A DNA stretch of 64,000 nucleotides from Polaromonas sp. JS666 (GTDB lineage Bacteria > Pseudomonadota > Gammaproteobacteria > Burkholderiales > Burkholderiaceae_C). Below the pieces are notes generated by a model that was given only the letters and a program-made list of their open reading frames with translations, made no database searches and was not told the DNA's origin. The stretch is from positions 748,496 to 812,495 of the forward strand of contig NZ_FNHX01000002.1 in the NCBI RefSeq assembly GCF_900103405.1, read 5' to 3'. Made by a program: the position numbers and the translations under genes. Shown here piece by piece: positions 24,018 through 32,113 of the stretch (positions within the stretch are counted from its first letter, which is position 1; each line of letters begins with the position of its first letter).

Positions 24018-25376
24018 TTACAGCACCAGCAATGCCCTGAAGTCGTTGACGTTGGTGTGCGTGGGTCCGGTGATCACCAGGCCGCCCAGCGGCTCGAAAT
24101 AGCCATAGGCGTCGTTGCGGTCCAGGTACTGGTCTATCTTCATGCCTTTGGCCAGCGCGCGCTGCAAGGTGTCGGGCGCCACAAAGGCGCCGGCATTGTC
24201 TTCCACGCCGTCTATGCCGTCGGTATCAGCCGCCAGCGCATACACACCGGGCTGCCCTTGCAGGGCGAGTGCCAGGCCCAGGCAGAACTCGCCGGCGCGG
24301 CCGCCTCTTCCACGTTGTTCGCGTGGCGTGCCCTCGGCCTGCTTCTTGACCGTGACCGTGGTCTCGCCGCCGCTCAAAATCACGCAGGGCCTGCTGAAAG
24401 GCTGGCCCTTGAGCGCCACGGCGCGCGCCAGGGCCGCATGCACCTTGCCGACCTCGCGCGATTCGCCTTCCATCTCGTCGCTCAGGATGTAGGCCTGCAG
24501 GCCGGCTGCGCGCGCCACGGCGGCGGCGGCTTCCAGCGACTGCTGGGGCGTGGCGATCATGTGCACTTCATGACCTTTGAAGACCGCGTTGCCGGGCTTG
24601 GGGGTTTCCAGCGCGCCCTGCTCAAGCAAGCTCATGATGGCGCCGGGCACTTCGATGCCGTAGCGCTGCAAAATCGCCACCGCCTCGGCGCAGCTGGTCG
24701 CGTCGGGCACGGTGGGGCCGCTGGCGATGATGGACGGGTCGTCCCCCGGCACGTCGCTGATGGTGAGCGTCACCACGCGCGCCGGCGCGCAGGCCGCGGC
24801 CAGGCGCCCGCCCTTGATGCGCGAGAGGTGCTTGCGCACGCAGTTCATCTCGGAAATATTCGCGCCGCTGTTGAGCAGCGCCTTGTTGATGCGCTGCTTG
24901 TCTTCCAGCGTCAGGCCTTCGGCCGGCAGGGTCAGCAAGGCCGAGCCACCGCCCGAGATCAGGCACAGCACCAGGTCGTTTTCGGTCAGGCCCTGCACCA
25001 TGGCCAGGATGCGCTGGGCGGCCGCCAGGCCGGCCGCGTCAGGCACCGGGTGGGCGGCCTCGACGATCTCTATGCGCTGCTTCAGGCCCTCGGGCCGCGG
25101 CGGGATGTGGTGGTAGCGCGTGACGACCAGGCCTTCGAGCGGCGCGTCGGCCGGCCACAAGGCCTCGACCGCCTGCGCCATGGAGCCGCCGGCCTTGCCC
25201 GCGCCTATCACGATGGTGCGGCCGCCGCTGGCTTGGGTGGGCGGCTGGGGCAGGTAGCGCGCGGTGTTCTCCAGCGGCAGCGCGCGCGTGACGGCGGCGC
25301 GGTACAGGTGCTCGAGGAACTCGCGCGGCTGGCGGGCGGCGTCGGGAATCGTGTGGGGTGTCTTGGCTGCGGTCAT
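24018..25376 (-). CDS. ttuD: glycerate 2-kinase / hydroxypyruvate reductase (MOFRL/TtuD family)
   Basis: A 452-residue protein from ATG 25376, with GGAGA upstream. It belongs to the family named both glycerate-2-kinase and hydroxypyruvate reductase (TtuD); the names reflect old and new biochemistry. Visible elements are RTIVIGAGKAGGSMAQAVEA near 65, LCLISGGGSALLTLP near 141, and a C-terminal MOFRL domain with RPCVILSGGETTVTVKKQAEG near 340 and YALAADTDGIDG near 395. It would convert glycerate or hydroxypyruvate from the tartrate or glyoxylate routes encoded nearby. It is divergent from the SMR gene and separated by it from the tartrate dehydrogenase genes. Confidence 0.9.
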   Translation of the reverse strand: MTAAKTPHTIPDAARQPREFLEHLYRAAVTRALPLENTARYLPQPPTQASGGRTIVIGAGKAGGSMAQAVEALWPADAPLEGLVVTRYHHIPPRPEGLKQRIEIVEAAHPVPDAAGLAAAQRILAMVQGLTENDLVLCLISGGGSALLTLPAEGLTLEDKQRINKALLNSGANISEMNCVRKHLSRIKGGRLAAACAPARVVTLTISDVPGDDPSIIASGPTVPDATSCAEAVAILQRYGIEVPGAIMSLLEQGALETPKPGNAVFKGHEVHMIATPQQSLEAAAAVARAAGLQAYILSDEMEGESREVGKVHAALARAVALKGQPFSRPCVILSGGETTVTVKKQAEGTPREQRGRGGRAGEFCLGLALALQGQPGVYALAADTDGIDGVEDNAGAFVAPDTLQRALAKGMKIDQYLDRNDAYGYFEPLGGLVITGPTHTNVNDFRALLVL

Positions 25377-25520
25377 TGAAAGGTCTCCACCCTCGATTGT
25401 GCCGTGGTAACCGGGCAGTAACCCGGCAAACCCACGGGGTTTGGGGGATAGGGCCAAAACACGCGCTGCCTAGAATGGTTCTTCACCCATTCACCCACCG
25501 AAGAAGAAAGCAGACACCGC

Positions 25521-25853
25521 ATGAACGCCTACCTCGCCCTGGGCATTGCCATCGTTGCCGAAGTCATCGCCACCACGGCGCTCAAGTCCAGCGAGAGCTT
25601 CACCCGGCTCGTGCCATCGCTGATCAGCATCGCGGGCTACGGCGTGGCGCTGTACCTGCTCACGGTCACCATGAAGTCCATCCCCACCGGGGTGACCTAT
25701 GCCATCTGGTCGGGCCTGGGCATTGTGCTGATCAGCATCGCCGGCTTTTTTGTCCACCACCAGAAGATAGACCTCTGGGGCATGGTCGGCATGGCGCTGA
25801 TCATCGCGGGGGTGGTGGTGCTCAACCTGTTTTCGAAATCAACCACGGCGTGA
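25521..25853 (+). CDS. small multidrug resistance (SMR) family efflux protein, EmrE-like
   Basis: A 110-residue four-helix membrane protein. The essential glutamate is in [20 protein letters not shown] (Glu14), and [17 protein letters not shown] matches the EmrE/QacE branch; it lacks the pattern of the guanidinium exporters (Gdx/SugE). After helix 3 it reads [12 protein letters not shown] where FFGQ or FLGE is more usual. It lies divergent from ttuD and convergent with a Bug gene, so it has no obvious partner. Export of a cationic compound in exchange for protons is expected. A lone SMR gene suggests a homodimer. Confidence 0.92.
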   Translation: MNAYLALGIAIVAEVIATTALKSSESFTRLVPSLISIAGYGVALYLLTVTMKSIPTGVTYAIWSGLGIVLISIAGFFVHHQKIDLWGMVGMALIIAGVVVLNLFSKSTTA

Positions 25854-25881
25854 CGGGGGCCGGCACGCCGGCCCTTGCGCC

Positions 25882-26889
25882 CTACTCAATCGCGACCTTG
25901 GCGTCTTTCACCAGCCTGGCGAAACGCTCCGTGTCTTCCGCGATCTGCCGCGCCATCTGCTCGGGCGTGTTGCCCACGGGCTCGGCGCCTATATCGTCCA
26001 TCTTCTTGCGAAACTCCGGCGAGTTGACGATCCTGGCCAGCTCGGTACTCAGGCGCGCCACGATGTCCCTGGGGGTGGCCGCCGGCGCCAGCACCCCGAA
26101 CCAGGTGCCGAGGTTAAAACCCTTGAGGCCGGCTTCGTCCAGCGTGGGCACATCGGGCAAGGCCGCAGACCGTTTGTTGGTCGTCACGGCCAGCGCGCGC
26201 AGCTTGCCTGCCTTGATGTGCGGCAGCACCGGCGTGATGGTGTCAAAGGACATGGTGATCTGCCCGCCCAGCAGATCGGTGGTGAGCGGCCCGCTGCCCT
26301 TGTAAGGCACGTGCAGCATCTGCACGCCGCCCATGCTTTCAAACTGCGCCCCTATGAGGTGCTGGCCCGTGCCGTTGCCGTTGGAGCCGTAAGTCAGCTT
26401 GCCGGGTTCCGCCTTGGCCAGTGCCAGGAGTTCCTTCACGTTCTTCGCCGGGACCGCCGGGTTCACCACCAGCACATTGGGCACCAGCGCCACGGTGCTG
26501 ACGGGCGCAAAATCCTTCTGGAAGTCGTAAGGCAGTTTTTTGTAGACGCTGGTGGCGATGGTGTGGTGTACCGCGCCCATCAGCAAGGTGTAGCCGTCGG
26601 CTTTGGACTTGGCCACAAAATCCGCACCCAGCGTCGCGCCGGCGCCGGGACGGCTTTCCACCACCACGGGCTGGCCCAGGCTTTTCGACAGCTCCAGCCC
26701 CACGGCGCGTGCCAGCACGTCCGTCGTGCCGCCCGCCGGGAAAGGCACGATGAGGCTGATGGGCCGCGCGGGCCAGGCCTGCGCAAAAGCCGGGGCGCCC
26801 ATCAAGCCCGTCGCCGCCACGGCACCCAGGGCCAGTGCGTGCACCAGCCTTAAAGCGTACCCGCCGCGCCCTTGTTCTTGTGATCGCAT
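25882..26889 (-). CDS. Bug-type (TTT family) extracytoplasmic solute receptor
   Basis: A 335-residue receptor; the ATG at 26889 follows AAAGGAG. The signal peptide covers about 36 residues (ALGAVAATGLMGAPAFAQA), then WPARPISLIVPFPAGGTTDV and VVESRPGAGATLGADFVAKS. It lies 30 bases downstream of the tartrate dehydrogenase-like gene in the same direction, so tartrate, malate or a related dicarboxylate is the likely ligand. It is one of four such receptors in the window, none with membrane components at hand. Confidence 0.92.
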   Translation of the reverse strand: MRSQEQGRGGYALRLVHALALGAVAATGLMGAPAFAQAWPARPISLIVPFPAGGTTDVLARAVGLELSKSLGQPVVVESRPGAGATLGADFVAKSKADGYTLLMGAVHHTIATSVYKKLPYDFQKDFAPVSTVALVPNVLVVNPAVPAKNVKELLALAKAEPGKLTYGSNGNGTGQHLIGAQFESMGGVQMLHVPYKGSGPLTTDLLGGQITMSFDTITPVLPHIKAGKLRALAVTTNKRSAALPDVPTLDEAGLKGFNLGTWFGVLAPAATPRDIVARLSTELARIVNSPEFRKKMDDIGAEPVGNTPEQMARQIAEDTERFARLVKDAKVAIE

Positions 26890-26919
26890 GTCTTGTCTCC
26901 TTTTGTAGGTTTTCTGGAA

Positions 26920-28014
26920 TCAGGCCGCCGCGGCCACGGGCCTGGCGGTGTCGGCAAAGCAGTTGCAGACCGCTTTGGTGACCTGCGCCGTGGTGGCCTG
27001 GCCGCCCAGGTCGCGCGTGTGCAGGGAGGCGTTGGCCGTCACCGCTTCGATGGCCTGCATCAGCTGGCCGGCGGCGGTGTGCTCGCCAAGGTGCTCGAGC
27101 AGCATCACGCAGCTCCAGAAAGTGCCGACCGGATTGGCCAGGCCCTTGCCCATGATGTCGAAGGCCGAACCGTGGATGGGCTCGAACATGCTGGGGTAGC
27201 GGCGCTCGGGGTCGATGTTGCCGGTGGGCGCGATGCCCAGGCTGCCGGCCAGCGCGGCGGCCAGGTCGCTCAGGATGTCGGCGTGCAGGTTGGTGGCGAC
27301 CACGGTGTCCAGCGAAGCCGGGCGGTTCACCATGCGGGCCGTGCAGGCGTCGACCAGTTCCTTGTCCCAGCTGACGTCGGGGAACTCCTTGCTGATTTGC
27401 AGCGCGATCTCGTCCCACATCACCATGGCGTGGCGCTGCGCGTTGGACTTGGTCACCACGGTGAGCAGCTTGCGCGGGCGCGACTGCGCCAGCCTGAAGG
27501 CGTAGCGCATGATGCGCTCGACGCCGGCGCGCGTCATCATCGAGACATCGGTCGCCACCTCGATCGGGTGGCCCTGGTGGGCCCGCCCGCCCACGCCCGC
27601 ATACTCGCCCTCGGAGTTTTCGCGCACGATGACCCAGTTGAGCTGCTCGGGCGTGCAGCGCTTGAGCGGCGCGTCTATGCCCGGCAGTATGCGTGTGGGC
27701 CGCACATTGGCGTACTGGTCAAAGCCCTGGCAGATTTTCAGGCGCAGGCCCCAGAGCGTGATGTGGTCGGGAATGTGCGGGTCGCCGGCCGAGCCGAACA
27801 GGATGGCGTCCTTGTCGCGCAGCTCGTCCAGCCCCTTGTCGGGCATCATGACGCCGTGCTCGCGGTACCAGTCGCCGCCCCAGCCGTAGGACGTGAACTC
27901 AAAGCGAAAATTGGCTTGCGTGGCGGCCAGGGCCTGCAGCACCTGCTGGCCGGCCGGAACGACTTCCTTGCCGATACCGTCGCCGGGGATGCAGGCGATC
28001 TTGTAAGTCTTCAT
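26920..28014 (-). CDS. ttuC: tartrate dehydrogenase / D-malate dehydrogenase (decarboxylating)
   Basis: A 364-residue member of the isocitrate/isopropylmalate dehydrogenase family. The start IACIPGDGIGKEVVPAGQQV, the tartrate-dehydrogenase block FTSYGWGGDWYREHGVMMPD, the arginine-rich substrate region ANVRPTRILPG and the metal/NAD region LVDACTARMVNRPASLDTVV, then DILSDLAAALAGSLG, support the TtuC group and not LeuB. It oxidises tartrate or D-malate with NAD and Mn. It precedes a Bug receptor in one operon and is divergent from a LysR gene across a gap holding two dyads. Its product would lead to glycerate or hydroxypyruvate, the substrate of the TtuD-type enzyme nearby. Confidence 0.88.
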   Translation of the reverse strand: MKTYKIACIPGDGIGKEVVPAGQQVLQALAATQANFRFEFTSYGWGGDWYREHGVMMPDKGLDELRDKDAILFGSAGDPHIPDHITLWGLRLKICQGFDQYANVRPTRILPGIDAPLKRCTPEQLNWVIVRENSEGEYAGVGGRAHQGHPIEVATDVSMMTRAGVERIMRYAFRLAQSRPRKLLTVVTKSNAQRHAMVMWDEIALQISKEFPDVSWDKELVDACTARMVNRPASLDTVVATNLHADILSDLAAALAGSLGIAPTGNIDPERRYPSMFEPIHGSAFDIMGKGLANPVGTFWSCVMLLEHLGEHTAAGQLMQAIEAVTANASLHTRDLGGQATTAQVTKAVCNCFADTARPVAAAA

Positions 28015-28069
28015 GAAAATTCCTCGGGTTGTGAGGCGTCCAATGTAGCGATTGGCGGCAACAACAAAA

Positions 28070-28104
28070 TCACGTAAAGTGAGTCCATTATTAACTTCAG
28101 GTTA
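28070..28104. promoter_or_regulatory. two LysR-type dyads in the ttuC/LysR divergent promoter
   Basis: TCACGTAAAGTGA (28070-28082, TCAC-N5-GTGA) and TAACTTCAGGTTA (28092-28104, TAAC-N5-GTTA) are two 13-base dyads 22 bases apart, roughly two helical turns, just upstream of the LysR start at 28108. Both have the T-N11-A frame of LysR boxes. They probably serve autoregulation and activation of ttuC. Confidence 0.55.
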
Positions 28105-28107
28105 CGA

Positions 28108-29043
28108 ATGACTCCGTCCAACCCAGCCCCTTCCGAGATGGCTTTTTTCAGCCTGCTGGCGCGCTACGGCAGCCTGTCGGCCACGGCGCGCGAGCTGGGC
28201 GTCAGCACGGCGGCGGTCAGCAAGCGGCTGGCGCAGATGGAGGCCCGCCTGGGCGTGCAATTGCTCAACCGCACGACGCGGCGCGCCAGCCTCACGCAGG
28301 AAGGCGAGATTTACCTCACGCACGCGCGCCGCATCCTGGCCGACATCGACGACATGGAGCAGCAGGTCTCCAGCGCCGTGGCGGCGCCCAAGGGCCTGCT
28401 GCGCGTGAACGCCACCCTGGGCTTTGGCCGCAGCCACGTGGCGCCGTTGATCTCGCGTTTTGTCAAAGCCCACCCCGAGATGGAGGTGCAGCTGCAGCTC
28501 ACCGTCAACCCGCCGCCGCTGACCGAGGACGCCTTTGACGTCTGCATACGCTTTGGCGAGCCGCCCGACGCGCGTGTGGTGGCGCGTTTGATCGCGCCGA
28601 ACCGCCGCCTGCTCTGCGCCTCACCGGCCTACCTGGCGCGCCACGGCACACCCAAGGTGCCGCACGACCTGGCGCGGCACAACTGCATAGGCATACGCCA
28701 GGGCGACGAGGCCTACGGCATCTGGCGTCTGGCGTCGGGCAAACACACGCAGGCCGTCAAGGTGCATGGAAACCTCAGCACCAGCGACGGCGAGATCGCG
28801 GTGAACTGGGCGCTGGACGGCCACGGCATCCTGATGCGCGCCGAGTGGGACATCGCCAAATACCTGCGCAGCGGCAGGCTGGTGCAGGTGCTGGAGAACT
28901 ACCGCACGCCGGCGGCCGACATCCATGCGGTCTACCCGGCCCGCCACCAGCATTCGGCCCGGGTCAAGGCTTTTGTGGATTTCCTGGCGCGGCATTTTGA
29001 GAAGCCGTCCACACGGGCCGCGGGGCTGGCGATTGACTGGTAG
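28108..29043 (+). CDS. LysR family transcriptional regulator (probable regulator of the tartrate genes)
   Basis: A 311-residue LysR regulator of the group with MAFFSLLARYGSLSATARELGV at the start and KRLAQMEARLGVQLLNRTTR as recognition part of the helix-turn-helix (about 12-70). The effector domain starts near 95. It is divergent from ttuC, and two 13-base dyads lie immediately upstream, so control of the tartrate dehydrogenase/Bug operon is likely. The similar role of TtuA in Agrobacterium tartrate operons supports this, but the effector is inferred. Confidence 0.88.
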   Translation: MTPSNPAPSEMAFFSLLARYGSLSATARELGVSTAAVSKRLAQMEARLGVQLLNRTTRRASLTQEGEIYLTHARRILADIDDMEQQVSSAVAAPKGLLRVNATLGFGRSHVAPLISRFVKAHPEMEVQLQLTVNPPPLTEDAFDVCIRFGEPPDARVVARLIAPNRRLLCASPAYLARHGTPKVPHDLARHNCIGIRQGDEAYGIWRLASGKHTQAVKVHGNLSTSDGEIAVNWALDGHGILMRAEWDIAKYLRSGRLVQVLENYRTPAADIHAVYPARHQHSARVKAFVDFLARHFEKPSTRAAGLAIDW

Positions 29044-29046
29044 CCG

Positions 29047-30252
29047 CTACTCAGTCTTCGCGCCCGCGTCGAACCAGTTTTTGATCACCTGCCGCTCCGC
29101 CTCGGTGATGCCGGTCGCGTTGTTCATGGGCATGAGCCGCGTGACCACGGCCTGCTGGTAGACCTGCGACGCATGTTGCTTGAGGGCCGCGGGTGAATCC
29201 AGGCGCACATTCTTCATCTGCACCTGCTCGCCATGGCACTGGTAGCAGCGCAAGGCCAGTATGGCTTGCACTTTGTCATAGCCGGCGCTGGATGAAATGG
29301 CGGCCGGCGCTGCCGCAGCCGTGGGCGCCGGTTTCATCCAGACGATCACGCCGATGATGGCCGCCACGCCCGCCAGCGCATAACCCAGCGGGTGCCGGTT
29401 GCGGCCCAGCTTGTAGCCGTGGCGCAGCACAAAAAACTGGCGTATCGCCGCGCCGGCCAGCATCATCAAAATCAGCACCAGCCAGTTCTGCGGATGGCTC
29501 CAGGTGAAGCTGTAATGGTTGCTCAGCATGGCGAACAGCACCGGCAGCGTAAAGTAGGTGTTGTGCACGCTGCGCTGCTTGCCGCGCTGGCCGTGCACCG
29601 GGTCCACAGGCTCACCGGCCTTGATCGCGGCCACCACCTTGCGCTGGCCGGGGATGATCCAGAAAAACACATTGGCGCTCATGGCGGTGGCCATCATGGC
29701 GCCCACCAGCAAAAAGGCCGCGCGGCCGGCAAACCAGTGGCAGGCCAGCCAGGAGGCAATGCAGACCAGCACCGCGACCAGCGCGCCGACGATGGTGTCT
29801 CCATTCTTGCCCTTGCCGAAAAGCTGGCAGATGCCGTCGTAAAGCATCCAGAACACCACGAAGAAAGACAGCGCGACGCCGGCCGCCGCGCCCGGCGACC
29901 AGTTCATCAGCGATTTGTCGACCAGGTAGGTGCCGGCGTGCCAGAGGTAGGACACTGTGAACAGCGCAAAGCCCGACAGCCAGGTGCTGTAGCTTTCCCA
30001 GTAAAACCAGTGCAGGTGGGCCGGCAGCTGCGGCGGCTTGACCGCGAATTTGACGGGGTGGTAAAAACCGCCGCCGTGCACGGCCCAGAGCTCGCCGCTG
30101 ACGCCCTGCTTCTTCAAGTCCTCATCCACGGGCGGCGTGAGGCTGCTGTCGAGGAAGACGAAGTAGAACGAGGAACCGACCCAGGCGATGGCGGTGATGA
30201 CGTGGACCCAGCGCAGCAGCAGGTTGGCCCAGTCCAGGAGGTAGCTTTCCAT
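29047..30252 (-). CDS. puuD: membrane urate oxidase (urate hydroxylase) with C-terminal cytochrome c domain
   Basis: A 401-residue protein. Residues 1-315 hold about eight membrane helices of the DUF989/PuuD type (LLLRWVHVITAIAWVGSSFY at the start, NTYFTLPVLFAMLSNHYSFT in the middle). After an Ala/Pro-rich linker comes a cytochrome c domain with CYQCH at 336-340 and a probable methionine ligand near 374-376 (RLMPMNN). PuuD oxidises urate to 5-hydroxyisourate and passes electrons to its own haem, so no hydrogen peroxide is made. No cofactor-free urate oxidase (uricase) or HpxO-type gene is seen, so PuuD fills this step. It is convergent with the LysR gene at 28108. Confidence 0.93.
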   Translation of the reverse strand: MESYLLDWANLLLRWVHVITAIAWVGSSFYFVFLDSSLTPPVDEDLKKQGVSGELWAVHGGGFYHPVKFAVKPPQLPAHLHWFYWESYSTWLSGFALFTVSYLWHAGTYLVDKSLMNWSPGAAAGVALSFFVVFWMLYDGICQLFGKGKNGDTIVGALVAVLVCIASWLACHWFAGRAAFLLVGAMMATAMSANVFFWIIPGQRKVVAAIKAGEPVDPVHGQRGKQRSVHNTYFTLPVLFAMLSNHYSFTWSHPQNWLVLILMMLAGAAIRQFFVLRHGYKLGRNRHPLGYALAGVAAIIGVIVWMKPAPTAAAAPAAISSSAGYDKVQAILALRCYQCHGEQVQMKNVRLDSPAALKQHASQVYQQAVVTRLMPMNNATGITEAERQVIKNWFDAGAKTE

Positions 30253-30458
30253 ATCTCTCTTAACCCTTGCGGCGCCCAGGCGGCACCGCGCTCAGCCTGC
30301 TCACCACTGCGGGCGCTGTAAGCAGAAAAGGGTCACGAACAAGAGAAACGGGGCTTTGTATTTGATGCCCTGATTCCCGGCTCCGCTGCGACCTGGTGTG
30401 GCGAGTTTATAGTTTTTGTACTCTTTGTAGCAACAAGTGGCCGGCGCAATTCACGTTT

Positions 30459-31292
30459 TCAAAGGCTTTGGGCTTGAAGCAACTGGGCGGCCACGGCCAC
30501 TGCGATGACCTCGGGCTCCTTGCCCGTGATACCTGGCACGCCTATGGGGCAAGTGACGTGCGCGAGTTCGGCCGCCGTAAAGCCCCTGGCCTCCAGCCGG
30601 TGGCGAAAGGCCGCCCACTTGCTCTTGCTGCCTATCAGGCCTATGTAAGGCAGGTCGCCCTGCTCGCGCTGGCGCTTCAGGCAGGCGGCCAGCACGTCCA
30701 GGTCTTCGGCGTGGCTGAAGCTCATGATCAGCACACGCGACTGCGGCGCCAGGCCGGGCACGGCGGCCTGCACCGGATCGGAGTGTTCGCAGCTCACGCG
30801 CGGCGCCGCGCTGTCCGGAAATATGCCATCACGGCTGTCTATCCAGCTCAATTCAAACGGTAAAGGCGCGAGCACCCGCACGAGTGCATGGCCCACATGG
30901 CCGCCGCCGAACAGCGCCACCGGCGTGGGCCGCGACGAACCCAGCCGCTGCGCCAGCGCCGCCGCATCGCCGGCCTGTACCGGCTCAAAGCGCAGCTGCA
31001 CCACACCACCGCAGCACTGGCCCAGCGAAGGGCCCAGCGCCACGCGCAGCAGCGCGCCGGCATCGGCCGGGCCATCGCCGCCGAGCAGCGCGCGGGCCCG
31101 CGCGATGGCGTCGTATTCCAGGTGGCCGCCGCCTATGGTGCCCACGATGGCGTCGGCGAACACCGCCATCCAGGTGCCCGCCTCGCGCGGGACCGAGCCC
31201 TGGGTTTGGGCCACCTGCACCAGCACCGCTGGCGATGAAGCCAGGCGGGCCAGCAGGGACTCCAGTAACAAATCGGTGTTGCGGGAAACCAT
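30459..31292 (-). CDS. xdhC: xanthine dehydrogenase accessory protein
   Basis: A 277-residue XdhC. The N-terminal CoxI-like domain (SSPAVLVQVAQTQGSVPREAG) carries the molybdenum cofactor-binding cysteine region GPSLGQCCGGVVQLRFE near 110, and the C-terminal Rossmann part includes TPVALFGGGHVGHALVRVLA near 145 and LPYIGLIGSKSKWA near 225. XdhC binds molybdopterin, helps its sulfuration and inserts it into XdhB. It is usually the third gene of xdhABC; here it lies some 25 kb away, in the same direction as puuD but separated from it by about 200 bases. Confidence 0.93.
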   Translation of the reverse strand: MVSRNTDLLLESLLARLASSPAVLVQVAQTQGSVPREAGTWMAVFADAIVGTIGGGHLEYDAIARARALLGGDGPADAGALLRVALGPSLGQCCGGVVQLRFEPVQAGDAAALAQRLGSSRPTPVALFGGGHVGHALVRVLAPLPFELSWIDSRDGIFPDSAAPRVSCEHSDPVQAAVPGLAPQSRVLIMSFSHAEDLDVLAACLKRQREQGDLPYIGLIGSKSKWAAFRHRLEARGFTAAELAHVTCPIGVPGITGKEPEVIAVAVAAQLLQAQSL

Positions 31293-31425
31293 TGGTGACG
31301 TGTTTGCGCTGTAAGCGGATGAAATAGTGGGCTAAATTAGACCTTAGCACCACCCGGGCAGCGCGCGCTTCGCAAGCGTGATGACGGGTATATGCAAAAC
31401 ACCATGAACCGCCGAAAGGCAAACC

Positions 31426-31962
31426 ATGACAACACCCGAAATGCCTTCATCTTCCTCCCCCGCCCCGCGCCGCTTCTGGCTGGTGGCCCTGCTGTCCGGC
31501 GTTGCGGCCGCCGTGGTCAGCGCCTGCAAGACGGCCCCCGAGGCCACGCCCGCCGCCCCTGCTGCGGCACCCGACTCACCGGTCATTGGGCCTGTCGCGG
31601 GCCCGAAAGGCTCGGCCAGAAGCTCAGGGGCGACCACACCACGCGCTTACCGCGAAGACGGCGCCACGCATATTTACGGCCTCAATCACGAGCGCGTCTA
31701 CAAAGGCCGCATGCCACCGCTGCTGTACGCGGTGGGCGTGCTCAATGTGGAAATCGACCGCGCCGGCCGCGTGACCCGCCTGGACTGGATGCGCGCCCCG
31801 CGCCACGCCCCCGAAGTGATGGCGGAAATCACCAAGATGATCCAGGAAGCCTCGCCCTTCCCGGCGCCCACGCGCATGGGCAAGGTGGTCTATACCGACA
31901 CCTGGCTGTGGCACAAGAGCGGGAAGTTCCAGCTGGACACGCTCACTGAAGGACAAGATTAG
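31426..31962 (+). CDS. lipoprotein with TonB C-terminal-like domain, function unknown
   Basis: A 178-residue protein; AAAGGC lies before the ATG. A twin-arginine-free signal (RRFWLVALLSGVAAAVVSAC) ends in a probable lipobox with Cys34. An Ala/Pro linker (35-80) is followed by a domain resembling the TonB C-terminal fold (VGVLNVEIDRAGRVTRLDWM, then MIQEASPFPAP). There is no TonB membrane anchor of the usual kind and no ExbBD nearby, so energy coupling is unlikely; similar lipoproteins are common in Comamonadaceae. It is divergent from xdhC with no clear link to purine breakdown. Confidence 0.7.
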   Translation: MTTPEMPSSSSPAPRRFWLVALLSGVAAAVVSACKTAPEATPAAPAAAPDSPVIGPVAGPKGSARSSGATTPRAYREDGATHIYGLNHERVYKGRMPPLLYAVGVLNVEIDRAGRVTRLDWMRAPRHAPEVMAEITKMIQEASPFPAPTRMGKVVYTDTWLWHKSGKFQLDTLTEGQD

Positions 31963-31965
31963 GGC

Positions 31966-32100
31966 CCCCACGGTCGCTCACTGCGTGTAGCTCCCTGCCC
32001 CCCGAGGGGGCCGCCCGCCTGCGGCCCGGCGAAGCCGGTTCCGCGGCTCATGCTGGCCTTAGACGGCTCGCTTCGCATCGCTTTGCCGCAGTCCCCCATC
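31966..32100. repeat. probable dispersed intergenic repeat with GC-rich palindrome
   Basis: The stretch after the lipoprotein gene carries GCCCCCCGAGGGGGC (31997-32011), further GC-rich inverted words (CGCCTGCGGCCCGGCG) and a CGCTTCGCATCGC motif. From memory this resembles a non-coding repeat common between genes in Comamonadaceae, and it may end transcription from both sides. Only one copy is in the window. Confidence 0.45.
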
Positions 32101-32113
32101 TGGGACCGGCCCT

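Noticed and set aside
25405-25455. Guanidine-II (mini-ykkC) riboswitch before the SMR gene
   Set aside because: Two hairpins are present, and the second has ACG in its loop, but the first lacks the ACGR loop, and the SMR protein is EmrE-like and not a guanidinium exporter.
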